This document shows positions 1 through 13,300 of a stretch of DNA of 64,000 bases, piece after piece (the first letter of the stretch is position 1; each line of letters begins with the position of its first letter). Source of the DNA: Choristoneura fumiferana (taxonomy: Eukaryota > Arthropoda > Insecta > Lepidoptera > Tortricidae). The notes beneath the pieces were generated by a model, which made no database searches, was not told the origin of the DNA, and saw only the letters and a program-made list of their open reading frames with translations. The position numbers and the translations under genes are program-made. The DNA lies in NCBI RefSeq assembly GCF_025370935.1, contig NC_133490.1, positions 8,232,239 to 8,296,238 of the forward strand. Reading direction: 5' to 3'.

Positions 1-374
1 AAAATAATAAATTAAAAGTAAAATATTAATGCAAAAAAGGAGTCCACTCAGCACTTATCGGGTCACTAAAGGTGGCTCGACGCTGATATTACGTGGATCC
101 AGGTTTGCAATTTGTATCTGGTTAATACATTGTTGTGAGCAGGTACTGTATTTAGGTGATAGGGCTAGCTTTAGGCGTGCTGGGGATTTAATAAATAAAA
201 TTGAATTCTCACTAGGTAAAAACGTGTATTGCGTCGCACAGGTGCACAGAGAAGGATAGGGAAAAATCTTAAGTAATTCTAACAAAGAATCGACAATCGA
301 GATAGTGCTGTAGGTACCTTAGTGTTGGGGTTGCCAACACAAATCCATGAAGGTCAAGCTTACGACGGATGCTC

Positions 375-545
375 TATTTTAATTATTATATTTCATTTGC
401 GCAACAAGGCGCATTCTTCTTGGCAATGATGGTCTTTCCGAAAGCGCTGGTAGTTTAAAAAAATGACGTGTAAAAGTGCCCATTGCGGCCTATTTACTGA
501 ATAAATCATTTGAAATTTGAAATTTGAAATTGTATTAAATGATAT
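375..545 (+). repeat. LINE-like 3' tail
   Basis: CAACAAGGCGCATTCTTCTT ... CATTGCGGCCTATTTACTGA ... ending in TTTGAAATTTGAAATTTG short repeats, typical of a non-LTR element tail. A reverse copy is at 29080-29215. Confidence 0.6.
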
Positions 546-582
546 TGTAACTGATAACTCACGTCTTAAACCGAGATTAGTT

Positions 583-875
583 TTTTTTTTTTTTTTATTC
601 GACTGGATGGCAAACGAGCAAGTGGGTCACCTGATGGTAAGAGATTACCACCGCCCATAGACACCTGCAACACCAGGGGGATTGCAGATGCGTTGCCAAC
701 CTAGAGGCCTAAGATGGGATACCTCAAGTGCCAGTAATTTCACCGGCTGTCTTACTCTCCACGCCGAAACACAACAATGCAAGCACTGCTATTTCACGGC
801 AGGATTAGCGAGCAAGATGGTGGTAGCAATCCGGGCGGACCTTGCACAAGGTCCTACCACCTGCAAAAAAAGTAA
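583..875 (+). repeat. Dispersed SINE-like repeat
   Basis: From a T-run then ATTCGACTGGATGGCAAACG to ACCACCTGCAAAAAAA, with internal TGATGGTAAGAGATTACCAC. Related copies are at 23205-23430 (reverse) and 53252-53325 (fragment). The A-rich end suggests retroposition. The class is not certain. Confidence 0.75.
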
Positions 876-1376
876 AGTTTGAGTTTAGGTTTAGAATTTT
901 AACCAGGATTGCGGTTGGTTGGTACCCCCCAGTTGGAAAACAGTATTAAATACTCGTGCTGCGTCATCGGTTGGTGTGAACGTGCCTTTACGGAGCGATG
1001 TTGTTAGTGTTGTGTGCTACCCTACATTAGACAGTGACAATAAAAATGTCGATAAAATGCGGGTAGTTGTGCGCCGGTGTTAGTTTCGTCGAGCAGAGCG
1101 GTGGCGCGTAGTGCACGTGTTGCGGCAACCGCCGAGTCGCGTGCTCCTGAGAAGAAGGGCTACGAAATAGCCCGAAACATGTCGAGCTAAACTCGGTTTA
1201 AGACGTGAGTTTTCCGTTACAATATCATTTAATATGAGTGAGTCTCACGGCAGTTTCATGTTCAAAATGAAGATTATCCTTTTAATTCAAACATTTCATT
1301 ATAACTATCATATTTAAAATTACTTTTTGTTAATAGCGGTAGATTCAATTATTTCACTAGTACTAATAAAATATTA

Positions 1377-1694
1377 AGCCGTGGTGGCCTAGTGGTTTGA
1401 CCTATCGCCTCTCAAAAAGAGGGTCGTGGGTTCAAACCCCGGCTCGCACCTCTGAGTTTTTCGAAATTCATGTGCGGAATTACATTTGAAATTTACCACG
1501 AGCTTTGCGGTGAAGGAAAACATCGTAAGGAAACCTGCACAAACCTGCGAAGCAATTCAATGGTGCGTGTGAAGTTCCCAATCCGCACTGGGCCCGCGTG
1601 GGAACTATGGCCCAAGCCCTCTTGCTCTGAGAGGAGGCCTGTGCCCAGCAGTGGGACGTATATAGGCTGGGATGATGATGATGATGATGATGAA
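1377..1694 (+). repeat. tRNA-derived SINE, near full length
   Basis: Starts with a tRNA-like head: A box in GTGGCCTAGTGGTTTGACC and B box GGGTTCAAACCCC, then a body containing CCACGAGCTTTGCGGTGAAGG and a tail CAGCAGTGGGACGTATATAGG ending in (GAT)n. The same unit recurs in both orientations elsewhere in the window. Such Pol III-type SINEs are common in Lepidoptera. It is a mobile repeat, not a working tRNA gene. Confidence 0.9.
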
Positions 1695-1988
1695 TAAAAT
1701 ATTTATTCTGATTCTGATTAGCTTCACAATTTAATCGTTGATTTATGTTTGTTGGTCCAATTAATATAGTTACTTGTGGTCTTGTTAAATTAAAGGTGCC
1801 TACTCGATTACAGCAGAGGTCGAGGGTCGCTTGATAATGTAGTCATGTACTCTTAGGTGTTATCAATCTGAACGCTTCTGAAGGTTAGAGAGAAAATTTG
1901 TTAGATCATGAACCATATTTAGACTTAGAAGTTTCCGTTCATTACTGGCGTTCGACTGCGGCTTTTCTCGCGTAAACAATTAGATCTG

Positions 1989-2062
1989 ACCATCCCATCC
2001 CAGCCTACATACGTCCCACTGCTGGGCACAAGCCTCCTCTCATTCAGGCACAAGCATTCTCT
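1989..2062 (-). repeat. SINE fragment at the gap edge
   Basis: Reverse copy of the tail of the 1377-1694 SINE family (AGCCTACATACGTCCCACTG), cut by the N gap. Confidence 0.8.
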
Positions 2063-2162
2063 NNNNNNNNNNNNNNNNNNNNNNNNNNNNNNNNNNNNNN
2101 NNNNNNNNNNNNNNNNNNNNNNNNNNNNNNNNNNNNNNNNNNNNNNNNNNNNNNNNNNNNNN
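2063..2162. other. Assembly gap of 100 N
   Basis: A run of exactly 100 N, the usual size for an unsized scaffold gap. It begins inside a minus-strand SINE fragment (1989-2062), so the break was probably caused by the repeat. Sequence could be missing here. Confidence 0.99.
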
Positions 2163-2628
2163 AGGACGAGTACACAGTCCTATGGGCGAGAGACTACTGG
2201 CGAGCCCGCCGTCGTATAGCTAACATATAAAGATATCGCTATATGGGTAGCTATACAACTGTGTCGCTACAGCACCATAGCTCTTAAACGGGTGGACCGA
2301 TTTGAATGCGGTTTTTTTTAATTTGAGATCAGGTTGCTAGCGATGGTTCTTAGACATGTTTCATCAAAATCGGTTAAGCTGTTTTTGAGATATTGAACTT
2401 TGAAGTGACCAAGTCGGGGGTTTTCCAACTTTAGTTTGATTAGGTTATTATCTTTCAAAACACTTTACATGCGTTAGATAGCGAAATAGAAATAGTGTGA
2501 AAACGCTTTAGAATCAGCCGTATTTTTACAAGGCTTTGACTAAGTATTTGACACTGACTTCAATACTCTTCATTAGTTGTATGTTTAGTAGTTAGTTAAT
2601 ACCATATTACCCTTATTAATAATGAATC

Positions 2629-2824
2629 GCACTAATATTATAAATGATTAAGTTTGTAAGTCTGTTCGTTCGCTTGTTACCTTTTCACGTCTTAAGTGCA
2701 GAACCGATTTAGATGAAATTCGGTATACAGATAGTTTGGAGTCCCGAAACCGAAACATTGCATAGTTCCCGCGGGATAGCGATAAACGAATACTACGCAG
2801 ACAGAGTCGCGGGCAACAGCTAGT
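2629..2824 (+). mobile_element. Helitron-like non-autonomous element
   Basis: Begins near ACTAATATTATAAATG, contains ACCGATTTAGATGAAATTCGG, and ends GTCGCGGGCAACAGCTAGTA. Ends of the CTAG type with a short GC hairpin and no terminal inverted repeats suggest a Helitron-like (Lep1-type) element. It shares the family with 16554-16777, 34550-34760 and others. Confidence 0.65.
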
Positions 2825-3414
2825 ATTTAAATAAATAGTCATACCTTACCATGTTCACAAAGGGTTCAACTTATATAAGCAGCGTCAACCAACTTCAATA
2901 AATACCACATAGTACGCACATTTCTGACAGCTTATTAAAAGCAAGTCTTGAATGATCAAACTCTGTCTTCCGACTGATACAATGACTCATTAATCTAATA
3001 GTCAACCTTAAAAGTCAGGGACTAATCCCTGGCTCGTTAACTGTGTACAGTCAACAGCAGAAACGTCATAGGTACAGATAAGGAGTTCGTATTAAGTCGT
3101 GTTCACATATTGGCATCATCTTCACCTCAACTAAGTCATCTTAACTAAGATCGTAATAATTCAGGAGTGGATCTCTTTATTATGAACATAAAGCACATAA
3201 TGCAATATACTTTTTATTTATTTATAAATTTGTCCTGAAAATTCAAACCCGGGCAAGTAACTCTGAGTTTTGCCAAATCTGATGAGTCAAACGTGGTAGA
3301 CTGGACGGAGGTCTTTGCCAAAAATCTCCAGGACATCGTTCAAGACTTTAGATCGATTCGGACGAAGCATATTCTAGCTGTGTACCCCTATCTATTTAGA
3401 TGATCTTAGATTAC

Positions 3415-3506
3415 CTTGATTGCAGGTTCGTGGTGTGGCGGCGGCGGCAGCGGTCGCGGCCGCCGCGTCTCACCGTCCGAACTGCCTTCGCTCGACTCGC
3501 TCGCTA
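3415..3506 (-). CDS. RhoGAPp190: p190 RhoGAP exon 31 (Pro-rich, just before the GAP domain)
   Basis: Encodes ASESSEGSSDGETRRPRPLP and then PPPHHEPAIK. RRPRPLPPPP resembles the vertebrate KKPKPKPRP run that precedes the GAP domain. Acceptor TTTGCAG, donor AAG/GTAATC. The open frame needs one leftover base upstream, whereas exon 30 supplies two. The acceptor region also offers TAG one codon on, but that does not cure the phase. Confidence 0.75.
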
Positions 3507-6500
3507 CTGCAAAGAATAAAGAAAAACCTATATGAAAAACTACCTTTTCCTTTCCAGTTAATATTGCTCAAAACGTCCTTTTCGGTATGATTCTGCACTG
3601 TGTCTGTCGCGTGTAACCGTAGTAGCGATATAGGAATAACAAGCTGCTACTGAATCAGCGAATAGCACTTTTAATAACAGAATAGAAAAAAAACAAGAAG
3701 AAATTCCATAAGCCACTGTTTCTGCTTTATAAAAAAAAAAACATCATTCGACAGAGTCTCGGAAATATTGTAAAATAAAATATATGCAAAAAAGCATTTA
3801 GATTCTACATAGCTACAAAACTACCGGATGCTACTCGGAATTCAAATTAAACGACAAAATTGACGTATCTATGCTTAAATTGAACTCAATTACGATCAGC
3901 GAGTCTCCTTGACATGCCATTTCGACTTTTTTTTTTTCTATCCGTTGGTGAGATAGGTCACAGCAAACTGTACAGACTTAGCAGTCCACGTGTCTGTAGC
4001 TTTATGAAATTTTCCAAAGTGACCAGACATCTAACAATAGAACCATTATGACTATAACCATAGGATTTGTTTTGTTCATAAAGACCGCTTTGTTTCTTCC
4101 GGGTTTGATTGTTGTAATTGAAAGATTTAACATTGCATTCCGCATACAAAACGATAATTTTTGAACTGGAATTGACACAAGCATAAAACCATTCAATGTA
4201 TGCAATATAATACTAAATTGACCGCATAATTATTGTGACTAGATGAAAACCCGGCTTCGCTCGGGTAAAATGTAGACTCATAATAATATGTTGAAAAAAT
4301 TTTTTGCCAGTAAAGACTGTCGTACTTATCGAAAAATCTGACGTATATTCCCAGCCTTAATTATTATCACAAACACTTTAACGGCTAACCTACGTATCGT
4401 ATTTTACCAGTAGATATTTCTCCTAAATCTTATTTGCCCAAAATAACTACGTAGTCAGTCCCAAAGTTCTGTCACAAATGAAAAATAATGATAAAAAAAA
4501 GTACCAATCAGTTTTTAATAAATTATATACCAATTTAAAGTACATTTAAATAAAAAAATAAATTTAAGTACTTAAAATTATTCAAATGACTTCCTTTGTT
4601 TTTAATACAGGCCCTTAATCGGCGCAGCCAGTCGTCTATCGCAGCACGCACCATTTTCATGTCTATTTCAGCGACTGCTTTTCTTAAAGATGACTTCAGG
4701 CTCTCCAAATTTTTATGGGGTTTAGCACAGACCTTCCCCTCTAAGACCTGCCAATTTTAAAGTCCAGAGGATAAGTTCGGACTGGAGGAAGGCCAATCTT
4801 CGTGTCTTATAAAGTCCATTTTTTGACGGCCAAACCAGGCTTGAGTGGTCTTGGCTTTGTGTGCTGGCGCAGAATCCTGCTGGAAACACAAAATTATGAC
4901 CTGAAAATAGCGTGTTGGGCAGATCTTTGACATGCTTATCCAAAACCGTCTCTTGGTACACTTTCGCACTGATTTTGACCCCTTTTTCGCAAAAATGAAC
5001 CTCAGTTGGCCCGTAATAAGATCAGAGAATACTCTTCAGAGCTCCTAGCATACACTCTATCATTATGTTTATTGTACTTCTCTTCAATATCGAAAATCTT
5101 TTCGTCTGTAAAGAGGATATCACGGTGTCGATTTTTCGCGTACCGCTTTAACAACTTCCGGGATCTTTTAAACCTTATTTGTTTTTAGACGGGCATTAAG
5201 TAAGTGCCCACTCTATTTTTTGTATGCTCGCAGACTAAGATCTTCGTTTAAAACCTTTTTGACGTTTTTTCTACTGACACCCATCTGCAAAGCCATCAAC
5301 TTCTGTTTTCGGACAGGATTTCTTGCTATGCGTGCTGATCGCTTTGACCACTGCTGGTGTTTGTAGAGCGAGGCCGGCCAATTCTTTTTCTTGTCCTCAA
5401 CACTGGAGACTTCATTGTACCTGTCAATCGTACGGTACACAAACCTAAGCGTTATATTTACATTTTTGAGCAACTTGAAAATGGTACTTGGCGCGATGCC
5501 CACAGCGGTGCAATGCTAAACAGCTATTCGGTTTTCTTTCAACGTTCCACTCCATCGTGAGAAATTGCAGCGAATGACTGTTTATTGTTTTAAAATAATT
5601 GACAAACATTCAAAAATGGAATTCAATCAAATTTTCTTAAAAATCATGTTTAAATTTAAAAATAATGTGCCAGTGACAGAACTTTGGACCGACTACGTAT
5701 GTCTGTCTCATAATCAAAGAAATAGACCTAAGGGCCCCATATAAGGTACGATCCGTCTTGTACGATCGATCTGATGAAAATCGACGAATCGTACCGTGTG
5801 TGGGGCCCTTAAAAGGTCACAATGGAGAACGAATGCAAACCTGTGACACGTGATGACGTGATACTCACGCCACTTTGATGTGATGACTTTGACATGTTTG
5901 TTTACTTCGCAACGCCATATATATACTCAGTAATTTATTCCATTTTTTATTGAAAATACTCGCTAAATCCGAATTTCTACCTACAAGTTGTCGACTCGGA
6001 ACAAACGTCAACAACTGAGGAATATTATAGTTGAAGGTAGTTGGTGATAGTTTTTGAGTTTTGATATTTTGATATATTAACTACCCAAGTTGGCGACTGC
6101 GGTTTGTTTGTCAGTGCCATTAGAATTTAACGAAATTCTCCATAATCCGAATTTTGCGGATATATGTTGTCGACTCGGATCGACTAATTTTTTACGCTCT
6201 TCAATTTGATGTGCATTTCGTTCGTCTCGTACCCCTGGACGAAATTATTATAATATAGATAAATACCCCCCCCCCCATTTGTATTTAAAAATTCTCTAAA
6301 TTAGGTATTTATTACTGCTACTTTACTAACAATAAATGATGAAAAAAAATAGGTGAATTAACTATTACGGCTTTTGCACTTAGTATAGTTAGTTGTATCT
6401 ATATTGTATTCTATTTGTTTGTAAAAGGATAGTACTTTGTCCTCGACGGCCTGGCGCGGTAGCCAGTAGGTAGCTCCGGCGGGCCCACGAACATGCCCAG

Positions 6501-9500
6501 TTTGGGGACGCGTGGACTCTGAACCGCCACCAGGTTACCAGTGACCTGTTCATTCAAACATAACTAAACTCAATCAAACTCAAACTCACAACATTTATTG
6601 ACATAAAAAAAAACACCAAACCAACCATAAGCCTGGAAATTGAACGTGCAGTTGTGATGGTTGGATTGTCATCTAGGTGGCGTTGCTGTCGTGCACGTAG
6701 CCTATAGGTAATAGTGTTCAACAACTCTTTTATATATATTCATCTAAATGAATCCGTACTCTATTGCACCTGTATAACGACTGACAAACGTCACATAAGT
6801 AGTGGATGACAACGCTGTACGAAGCCGAAATTAGCCGAGTCTCTTTCCAAAGACCGAAGTGCAATCTTTATGGCCGGGTACTGTACTAGATAACTGTACA
6901 GGGTATCTAATAATAATAGGTTAAATTGATTTTTTTTCTAAATAAATAAGGCACACTATGTAATTGTAGTCACACTTAAATATACATTTAAAAAACGAAA
7001 AAAGCACTATGAAACAACCATTGAATACGTTCTGACAAAAAGTTTGAAAAAGTTTTTAGTTACAGTTTTGAAGTCGGGTAAACCGACTTCATACTTTTTA
7101 TCGAGCACAGATGGATTTTTGACAATGAGCGGTGGACGGCAAGTCGAAACTGACTTAAAATAGCGCCACCGCTATTTTAAAGCAACGTCTTAGCTCTCGT
7201 GCGAATTGAACCTTAGTGCTATATCTCAACGGGACACCATGTAGACGAGGACACGTAGCCCTAAGTGTAGTGCGGTGGACGTGTGTGTGTGTGTGTGTGT
7301 GTCTGACCGTTTCTTGTAGTGTTTGGGCGCGTGGTGCGCGTTGTGCCGCCGGCGCGCGTGCAGGCGCGCGGCGCCGCCCGACGCCTCGCTCGACCCCGAA
7401 CTGTCCGTCTCAGAGAAAGCTGCCGAAAAAACTGTGCTGTTGAAGACTGACTCACTCCTTTGGGGGTCATTCAGGTATTACGTAAGCAGAATTTTTGTCA
7501 TTTTTTTTGTCAATTATTAATTAGGGTCTTACGTAAACTACGTCACACATTTATGGAGGGGGGGATAAGGCGGTTTGTGACACAGAAACATAATAATTGC
7601 AATCATAGCAAAATTTGAACTTGACTTTGATCTATTACTTTCACTTCAACGCACACGATAAAAGCGAGAGATAGGATCAAATCGATTCCAAGTTCGATTT
7701 TCAAAACTCTCTGTCAAAGAACTAAATTGGCCGCGTCTTAGACGTCTTAACGTCTCAAAATAAATGATAACATACATGGCTGATGTAGCGGCGTCTTCTC
7801 GTGCCTTCTGTGCCTCCTTAGTCTCATCATAGATGGCGCTTCCATGTATTCATTCGTTTCTTTTATCTGAAACAATAATACCAAATTTACTATCACTAAA
7901 AAAATAAAGGCAATTAACAATGTTATCAGTCGAAATGGCTAAATAAATATCACTGGACAATTGACACCAATTGACCTAGTCCCAATGGAAGCAAAGTATT
8001 AGTTCATGTACTTTAAATAGACATACTTAAATACATCCAAGACAAATACATCCTAGACTCTAGAACATTCGTATTTTTCATACAAATATCTGCCTCGACC
8101 GGGATCGAACCCGGAACCTCAAGCTTTGTGGTCAGGTTCTATAACCACTAAATTATCCAATTTTTTTTTTTTTTAAAAGTTATAACATCTGGTGATCCTT
8201 TAAACACTAGCCCAAAATGTTAAGGTAATTATTCTGTTATTCAGCCAAATACAGCCGCATCATTTTAGGACATACCTGAGCATACTGCGCGTCTAGTTCC
8301 GTCTCCGAGCTGACTCCTGAGGGGTGGTGGTGGCCGGCCTGCCCGCTCGAGTGCGACCATCCCGACCGCTGCGACTGTACAACAATTAAGACAGTAAAGC
8401 CTCGTTTGAATGGAGCGATTAACGTGAGAGTTAGTTAAAAATACTGAAAAATAATTGCAGAACTGTTCAGTCAAACTAAATCCAAACTCAGTCAAATCCA
8501 ATCATCTACTGAAACATTACTGATTACATATTTATAAACTCAAAATACCTTGTATTAAAAACATTGCGTGATTTTGGCACATTATTATTCATCATCCCAG
8601 CCTATATACGTCCCACTGCTGGGCAAAGGCCTCCTCTCAGAACAAGAGGGCTTGGGCCATAGTTCCCACGCGGGCCCAGTGCGGATTGGGAACTTCGCAC
8701 GAACCATTGAATCGCTTCTCAGGTTTGTGCAGGTTTCCTCACGATGTTTTCCTTCACCGCAAAGCTCGTGGTAAATTTCAAATGTAATTCCGCACATGAA
8801 TTTTTAAAAACTCTGAGGTGCGAGCCGGGGTTCGAACCCACGACCCTCTGCTTGAGAGGCGATAGGTCAAACCACTAGGCCACCACGGCTTCATATTATT
8901 AAGTAAAAATATTTCTGAATGCCAAAATGAGGTCTTTGCAAAACAAACCTATTCTCATCTTTAATTAATTAGGTATCTCTCGACTACGGCAAAGCCAAAA
9001 AAAGGTTACTAAGTAATTTAGGCATTTTAACACGCTTCTTACTGTATCTAAGTAATCAAGTCTGTAATAGAATCTTATTTCAGACATTTTCGGGATACCG
9101 GACGAGATGGATCTGGCTTGATTATATTCTATACCTTTCTTTCCCTTGGATGGGGTGGTCCGATGGTGATCTGCTGTAGTGCGTCGCTCACCATCGCATA
9201 GTTGTTCAAGTCCAATTTCCCAGGTTGCTGCAACACAAATACAATAATTTTACACATATTTGTAATCATTCTGTGGTGCAACCAAGTGGACATCAGGTAA
9301 GATATCCTCCATAGAGCTGTATACACATTTTGTTGATGGCGGCGACTGGTTGCGCCGCCATGTGGTACGTTGCACTAAAAGCCCGCAACGAATCGATTAC
9401 AATACCAACTTTATCGTTCCACCTAAGGCCCGTGATCGTCGCGAACGATCGCTCGACGTCATAGATGATGTGGCAAGCATATGCTTGTAGGAGTTGGCGC

Positions 9501-10341
9501 ACTGCTACAGGAAAAAACTAGCAGTTGCCTACCCTGGAATGAGGGCTATCGCGTATGAATTCGCCGCTAGAGGCGCTAGTGTAGCGTGAGGTCTCCGAAA
9601 TGTCAAATCTCATATTTTTGGGTGAGCTACGCGGGTTTATATTTATAATTAGAATAATTTTGTGAATATTTTGCAATATCTGAAAATTAATTATGGAAAA
9701 TATGCGTTCCGAGTCAAATGAATGTCTGTGTTTTAAGAGAGTTTTGTCTTTCGGAAACCCTTTGTCCTCCCTTTTTTCGAACAAAACGGGGACTATGCAA
9801 CACTGTGGCATGCTCGATATTTTTATGGTACGGTTTTAAGGTGTATTAAATATGATTTTAATCTAAACTTGCTTTCACGCCCGTAATAACAAACTTTGAA
9901 AGCCATACTTAAAAACCTCACGCAACAGTGTGCGCCAGCTACAAAAAACGATAGCCCTCATTGACACAATGCACGCCAATGCATAGATGACGCCACTGCT
10001 TACGACCGCGTCGCGCCTACTTTGCCCACACAATATTGGGTCAGAGCGGGCTTTCACCAAAACGAGGGGGGAATTCGAAAAAGATGATAGATAAGAGCGA
10101 TATTATCAGAACTTGAGTCATTATCTCTTATTCGTTTTGTCAATAATGCAACCATACATTCACAGGAATGGGGAATGGATGAAAATTTTAGAAACGCTTG
10201 AAACTTTTTTTATCGGTAGGTATAACCTTTCTAATTAACAGAAAAAAATATCAGATTTTTAAGTGGCATCAATTAATTAAAAAAATGAAAGAGTTCCATG
10301 TCGGTATTATCCGAGCCGGTAAAGAGTGTCACCTGTCAAAA

Positions 10342-10372
<31 letters not shown>

Positions 10373-13300
10373 CAAATTCTAAATGTTTATTGCAAGGTCA
10401 TGAGTTATTACATAGATGTTAAATCAGTATATGTTTAGTTAACAGTACATCATGTCCTGTCTCGGAGAGACGTGCAATAGTCTATTTAATACATTAATAA
10501 ATTAACAATAATTCATTCAATTATATTCCCGAATTATAAAATACCCAAATAATATCAAATAATAACATCATATAACATAAGAAATAATAATCACTAATCA
10601 ATATTTAATCTAATAAAAATAATAACAATTCAATCAATAATAACAATTCTGAATCAATAAACAATGTCAAGAGTAATGTCAAATGTACCAAAATAATAAT
10701 AATATCGAGTCAAGGACACATACATTCTTTTTTAATGTTTTTTATTCTGCACTATGAAACAACCCGTAACCGACCGGACTGTCGTAATTTGGCGGTATAG
10801 AAAACTCTTTCATTTAAAATTAATTGATGCTACTTAAAAACCTGATATCTTTTTCTGTCAATTAGAAAGGTTATTCCTATTGATATAAAAAGTTCCAAGC
10901 GTTTCAAAATTTTTCAGACATTCCACATTCATGTTGCGGGCGTTAATTGGAACGTATCCATGGTGCCCCGGTGAGATAGGGCTACTGTGGAAGCGGCGTC
11001 AACATCGGCGTGGCGTTTACCTTGAGCGTCTGCGAGTGCCTCTGCCGCGGCGGCGGCGGGTGCGGCCGCGCGCGGCCCGTCGTGAACGCGCGGTGCCCGT
11101 AGCTCGCAGGCTGCCACACGCCGCCGCCATCTAATCAATATAACGATATCTTAAAACGGGAACAAATAACATATTTAAAATAGAGCAATTCTTGTGCATT
11201 TATTTATTTATATCGGTGATCTCGGAGACTAACAAAAACGAATTCATAGTTCTTTACTTATTTATAATGGGGATCTCGTAAACTGACAAAAAACATTTCG
11301 ATTGAGGGGTGTTCGAATGAAAAATCGATCTACTCATAGCTATCCTATCCTATATATAGTGTTTTTGAGTTAGTGTTAATTTCACTCGCAATATGATCGA
11401 TAACTAATTTCGATAGAGCTATCCATCAGCGTGGTGGTATAATGTAAGTAATGGACTTGAAAAATGGAGGTCTAAAGTTCAAATTTAGGTCAGACGCGAC
11501 ATTTTTTTTTTAGTTTCTTTGATGTAATTATTTTAAGGTTCACTTTTAAAAGCTTTTGAATCCGATTAACGATCGTAAGCCCAAATAATATAAAATGACT
11601 TAATACAATACCCGGGGATAATGATTGCACATCGGTCTTCGGAAAAAGACAACTGGCTATTCACGACGATTCCGAAGACTGGCCACTGTCCATCAATCAT
11701 CGTATTTATTAAGTGACGTTTTATATCAAATAAATACTGCACCTTTATGGACTTAATTAGTTTACGTCAAATTAATGACATGTTAACAACAATGTTGCAA
11801 CTACTAGAAAAAGGATAGTTCCCTCTTTTTCCTAAAGATGCCATCGTACAATTTAAAGTATTGGGGGGTTTCAACAACTCTTTATCATATATTTTCATCT
11901 AAATGAATCCGTACTCTATTGCAGCTGTACAACGACTGACAAACGTCACATAAGTAGTGGGTGACAACGCTCTACGAAGCCGAAATTAGCCGAGTCTCTT
12001 TCCAAAGACCGAAGTGCAATCTTTATGGCCGAGTACTGTACTAGATAACGGTACAGGGCATCTACTAATAATAGGTTGAATTGAATTTTTTCAAAATAAA
12101 TAAGGCACACTATGTAATTGTAGTTACAGTTAAATATACATTTAAAAAACGAAAAAAGCACTATGTTGAAACAACCGTTTAATACGTTCTGACAAAAAAA
12201 AACTACAATAAAAAAGAACAAAAATCTAATCTACTTTACTTTCCATGCATAAAAACAAAAAAGGTACAATTAACGTAACAATGTCCTATATTACGGTGTA
12301 TCTACACACAAAATTGAACCTTCAACTATATGTAATAACGCATGCAATCACCTGACTCGTGGGTGCTGAGCGAATCCTCGGAACAGTTGAGGTCGGCTGC
12401 GATTTACATACAATCTTTTTATTTCTAATTTAACAAACAAATTAAACAGTAAACGTTCCATTGTACGAGTAATTGTATAAACTTGTCTGTCACCTTCACT
12501 TTCCTTCTCAATCTTAACCCTACATTTTGTATTAGACAGAAGTCGACGATCAGATCAGTTATTAATATGCATCTTTTTTTTTAGTAAAAGCGACCCCGTC
12601 AATACCGAGGACCTACTCATACATTCATGGCAATCTTAAGGGGATTTTCCGATCAGGTAGGTATACCATAGACTGAGCCATATCAGCTCGCATATTTTTT
12701 CTCATATTCCAATAATTGTTCAAAATTGTTATAAAACAAACCCAACCTAACCACATGTTTTCTATAGAATGATCATTTCAAAATATTAGAAAAATTTACG
12801 GTTTCGGTGGGTTTCGATCCCTATCGATCGAAGTAGTTTTTGGAGTGAGCATATAAATGGTAAACTGGTAAAGAACACTTACGGGACAAATCGGCGTGTA
12901 TCCGGTGATCGGGCGGCGCCGGTTCCGGCGGCGTACTCGGCGGGGGGTACACGCTGAAACCTGCGACACGGCCACATTAAGGTGTGGCCACATGCAGTCG
13001 CTCGTCGCTCGTTTGCAGCGGTAAATCTGGTCACGTGACCCCGTTTCGAATGTGATTTTGACAGGTGGTAGAAATAAAATAAATCGGTGTGAATGAAAAA
13101 AATAACAGTGTTTTTGCCGAAATACGTGTTTTTTTTTCCAGCGATAAAGCTCAACTTTTTCAGCTTTATCGTTAGGTATATGTCACGTGACCAGATTTGA
13201 CGCTGGAAACGAACGTCGAGCGATATGAATGTGGCCGCGCCTTTACAATCCGGGCACAGTCGAAGTCAACTTGTCGTTGTCACTTCATGTTCGAACTTTT

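Larger units (their letters stand above)
1..3414. other. Intron of p190 RhoGAP: repeats, no exon seen
   Basis: I see no GAP-domain exon here on either strand. The stretch holds a LINE-like 3' tail (~375-545), a SINE (583-875), a full tRNA-derived SINE (1377-1694), a partial SINE cut by the assembly gap, and a Helitron-like element (2629-2824). About 1000-1200 is moderately GC-rich unique sequence without a recognisable exon. Confidence 0.6.
3507..7307. other. p190 RhoGAP intron 30 region
   Basis: Contains the mariner fossil, a small hairpin MITE (5728-5813) and the first copy of a dispersed 335-bp repeat (6711-7046). The phase mismatch between exons 30 and 31 predicts another exon or splice site in this stretch, but I could not find one with a convincing coding sequence. 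Confidence 0.55.

Noticed and set aside
1377..1450. tRNA gene
   Set aside because: tRNA-like A and B boxes are present, but the sequence is the head of a SINE with several copies in the window. The same applies at 24331, 25622 and 50929.
1..3414. RhoGAP catalytic domain exons
   Set aside because: Expected next in the gene, but no arginine-finger or conserved GAP block was found; presumably off the left edge or in the N gap.
9293..9502. Possible hAT-like transposase fragment on the minus strand
   Set aside because: A 69-codon ORF with no motif I could name; too short to support a call.
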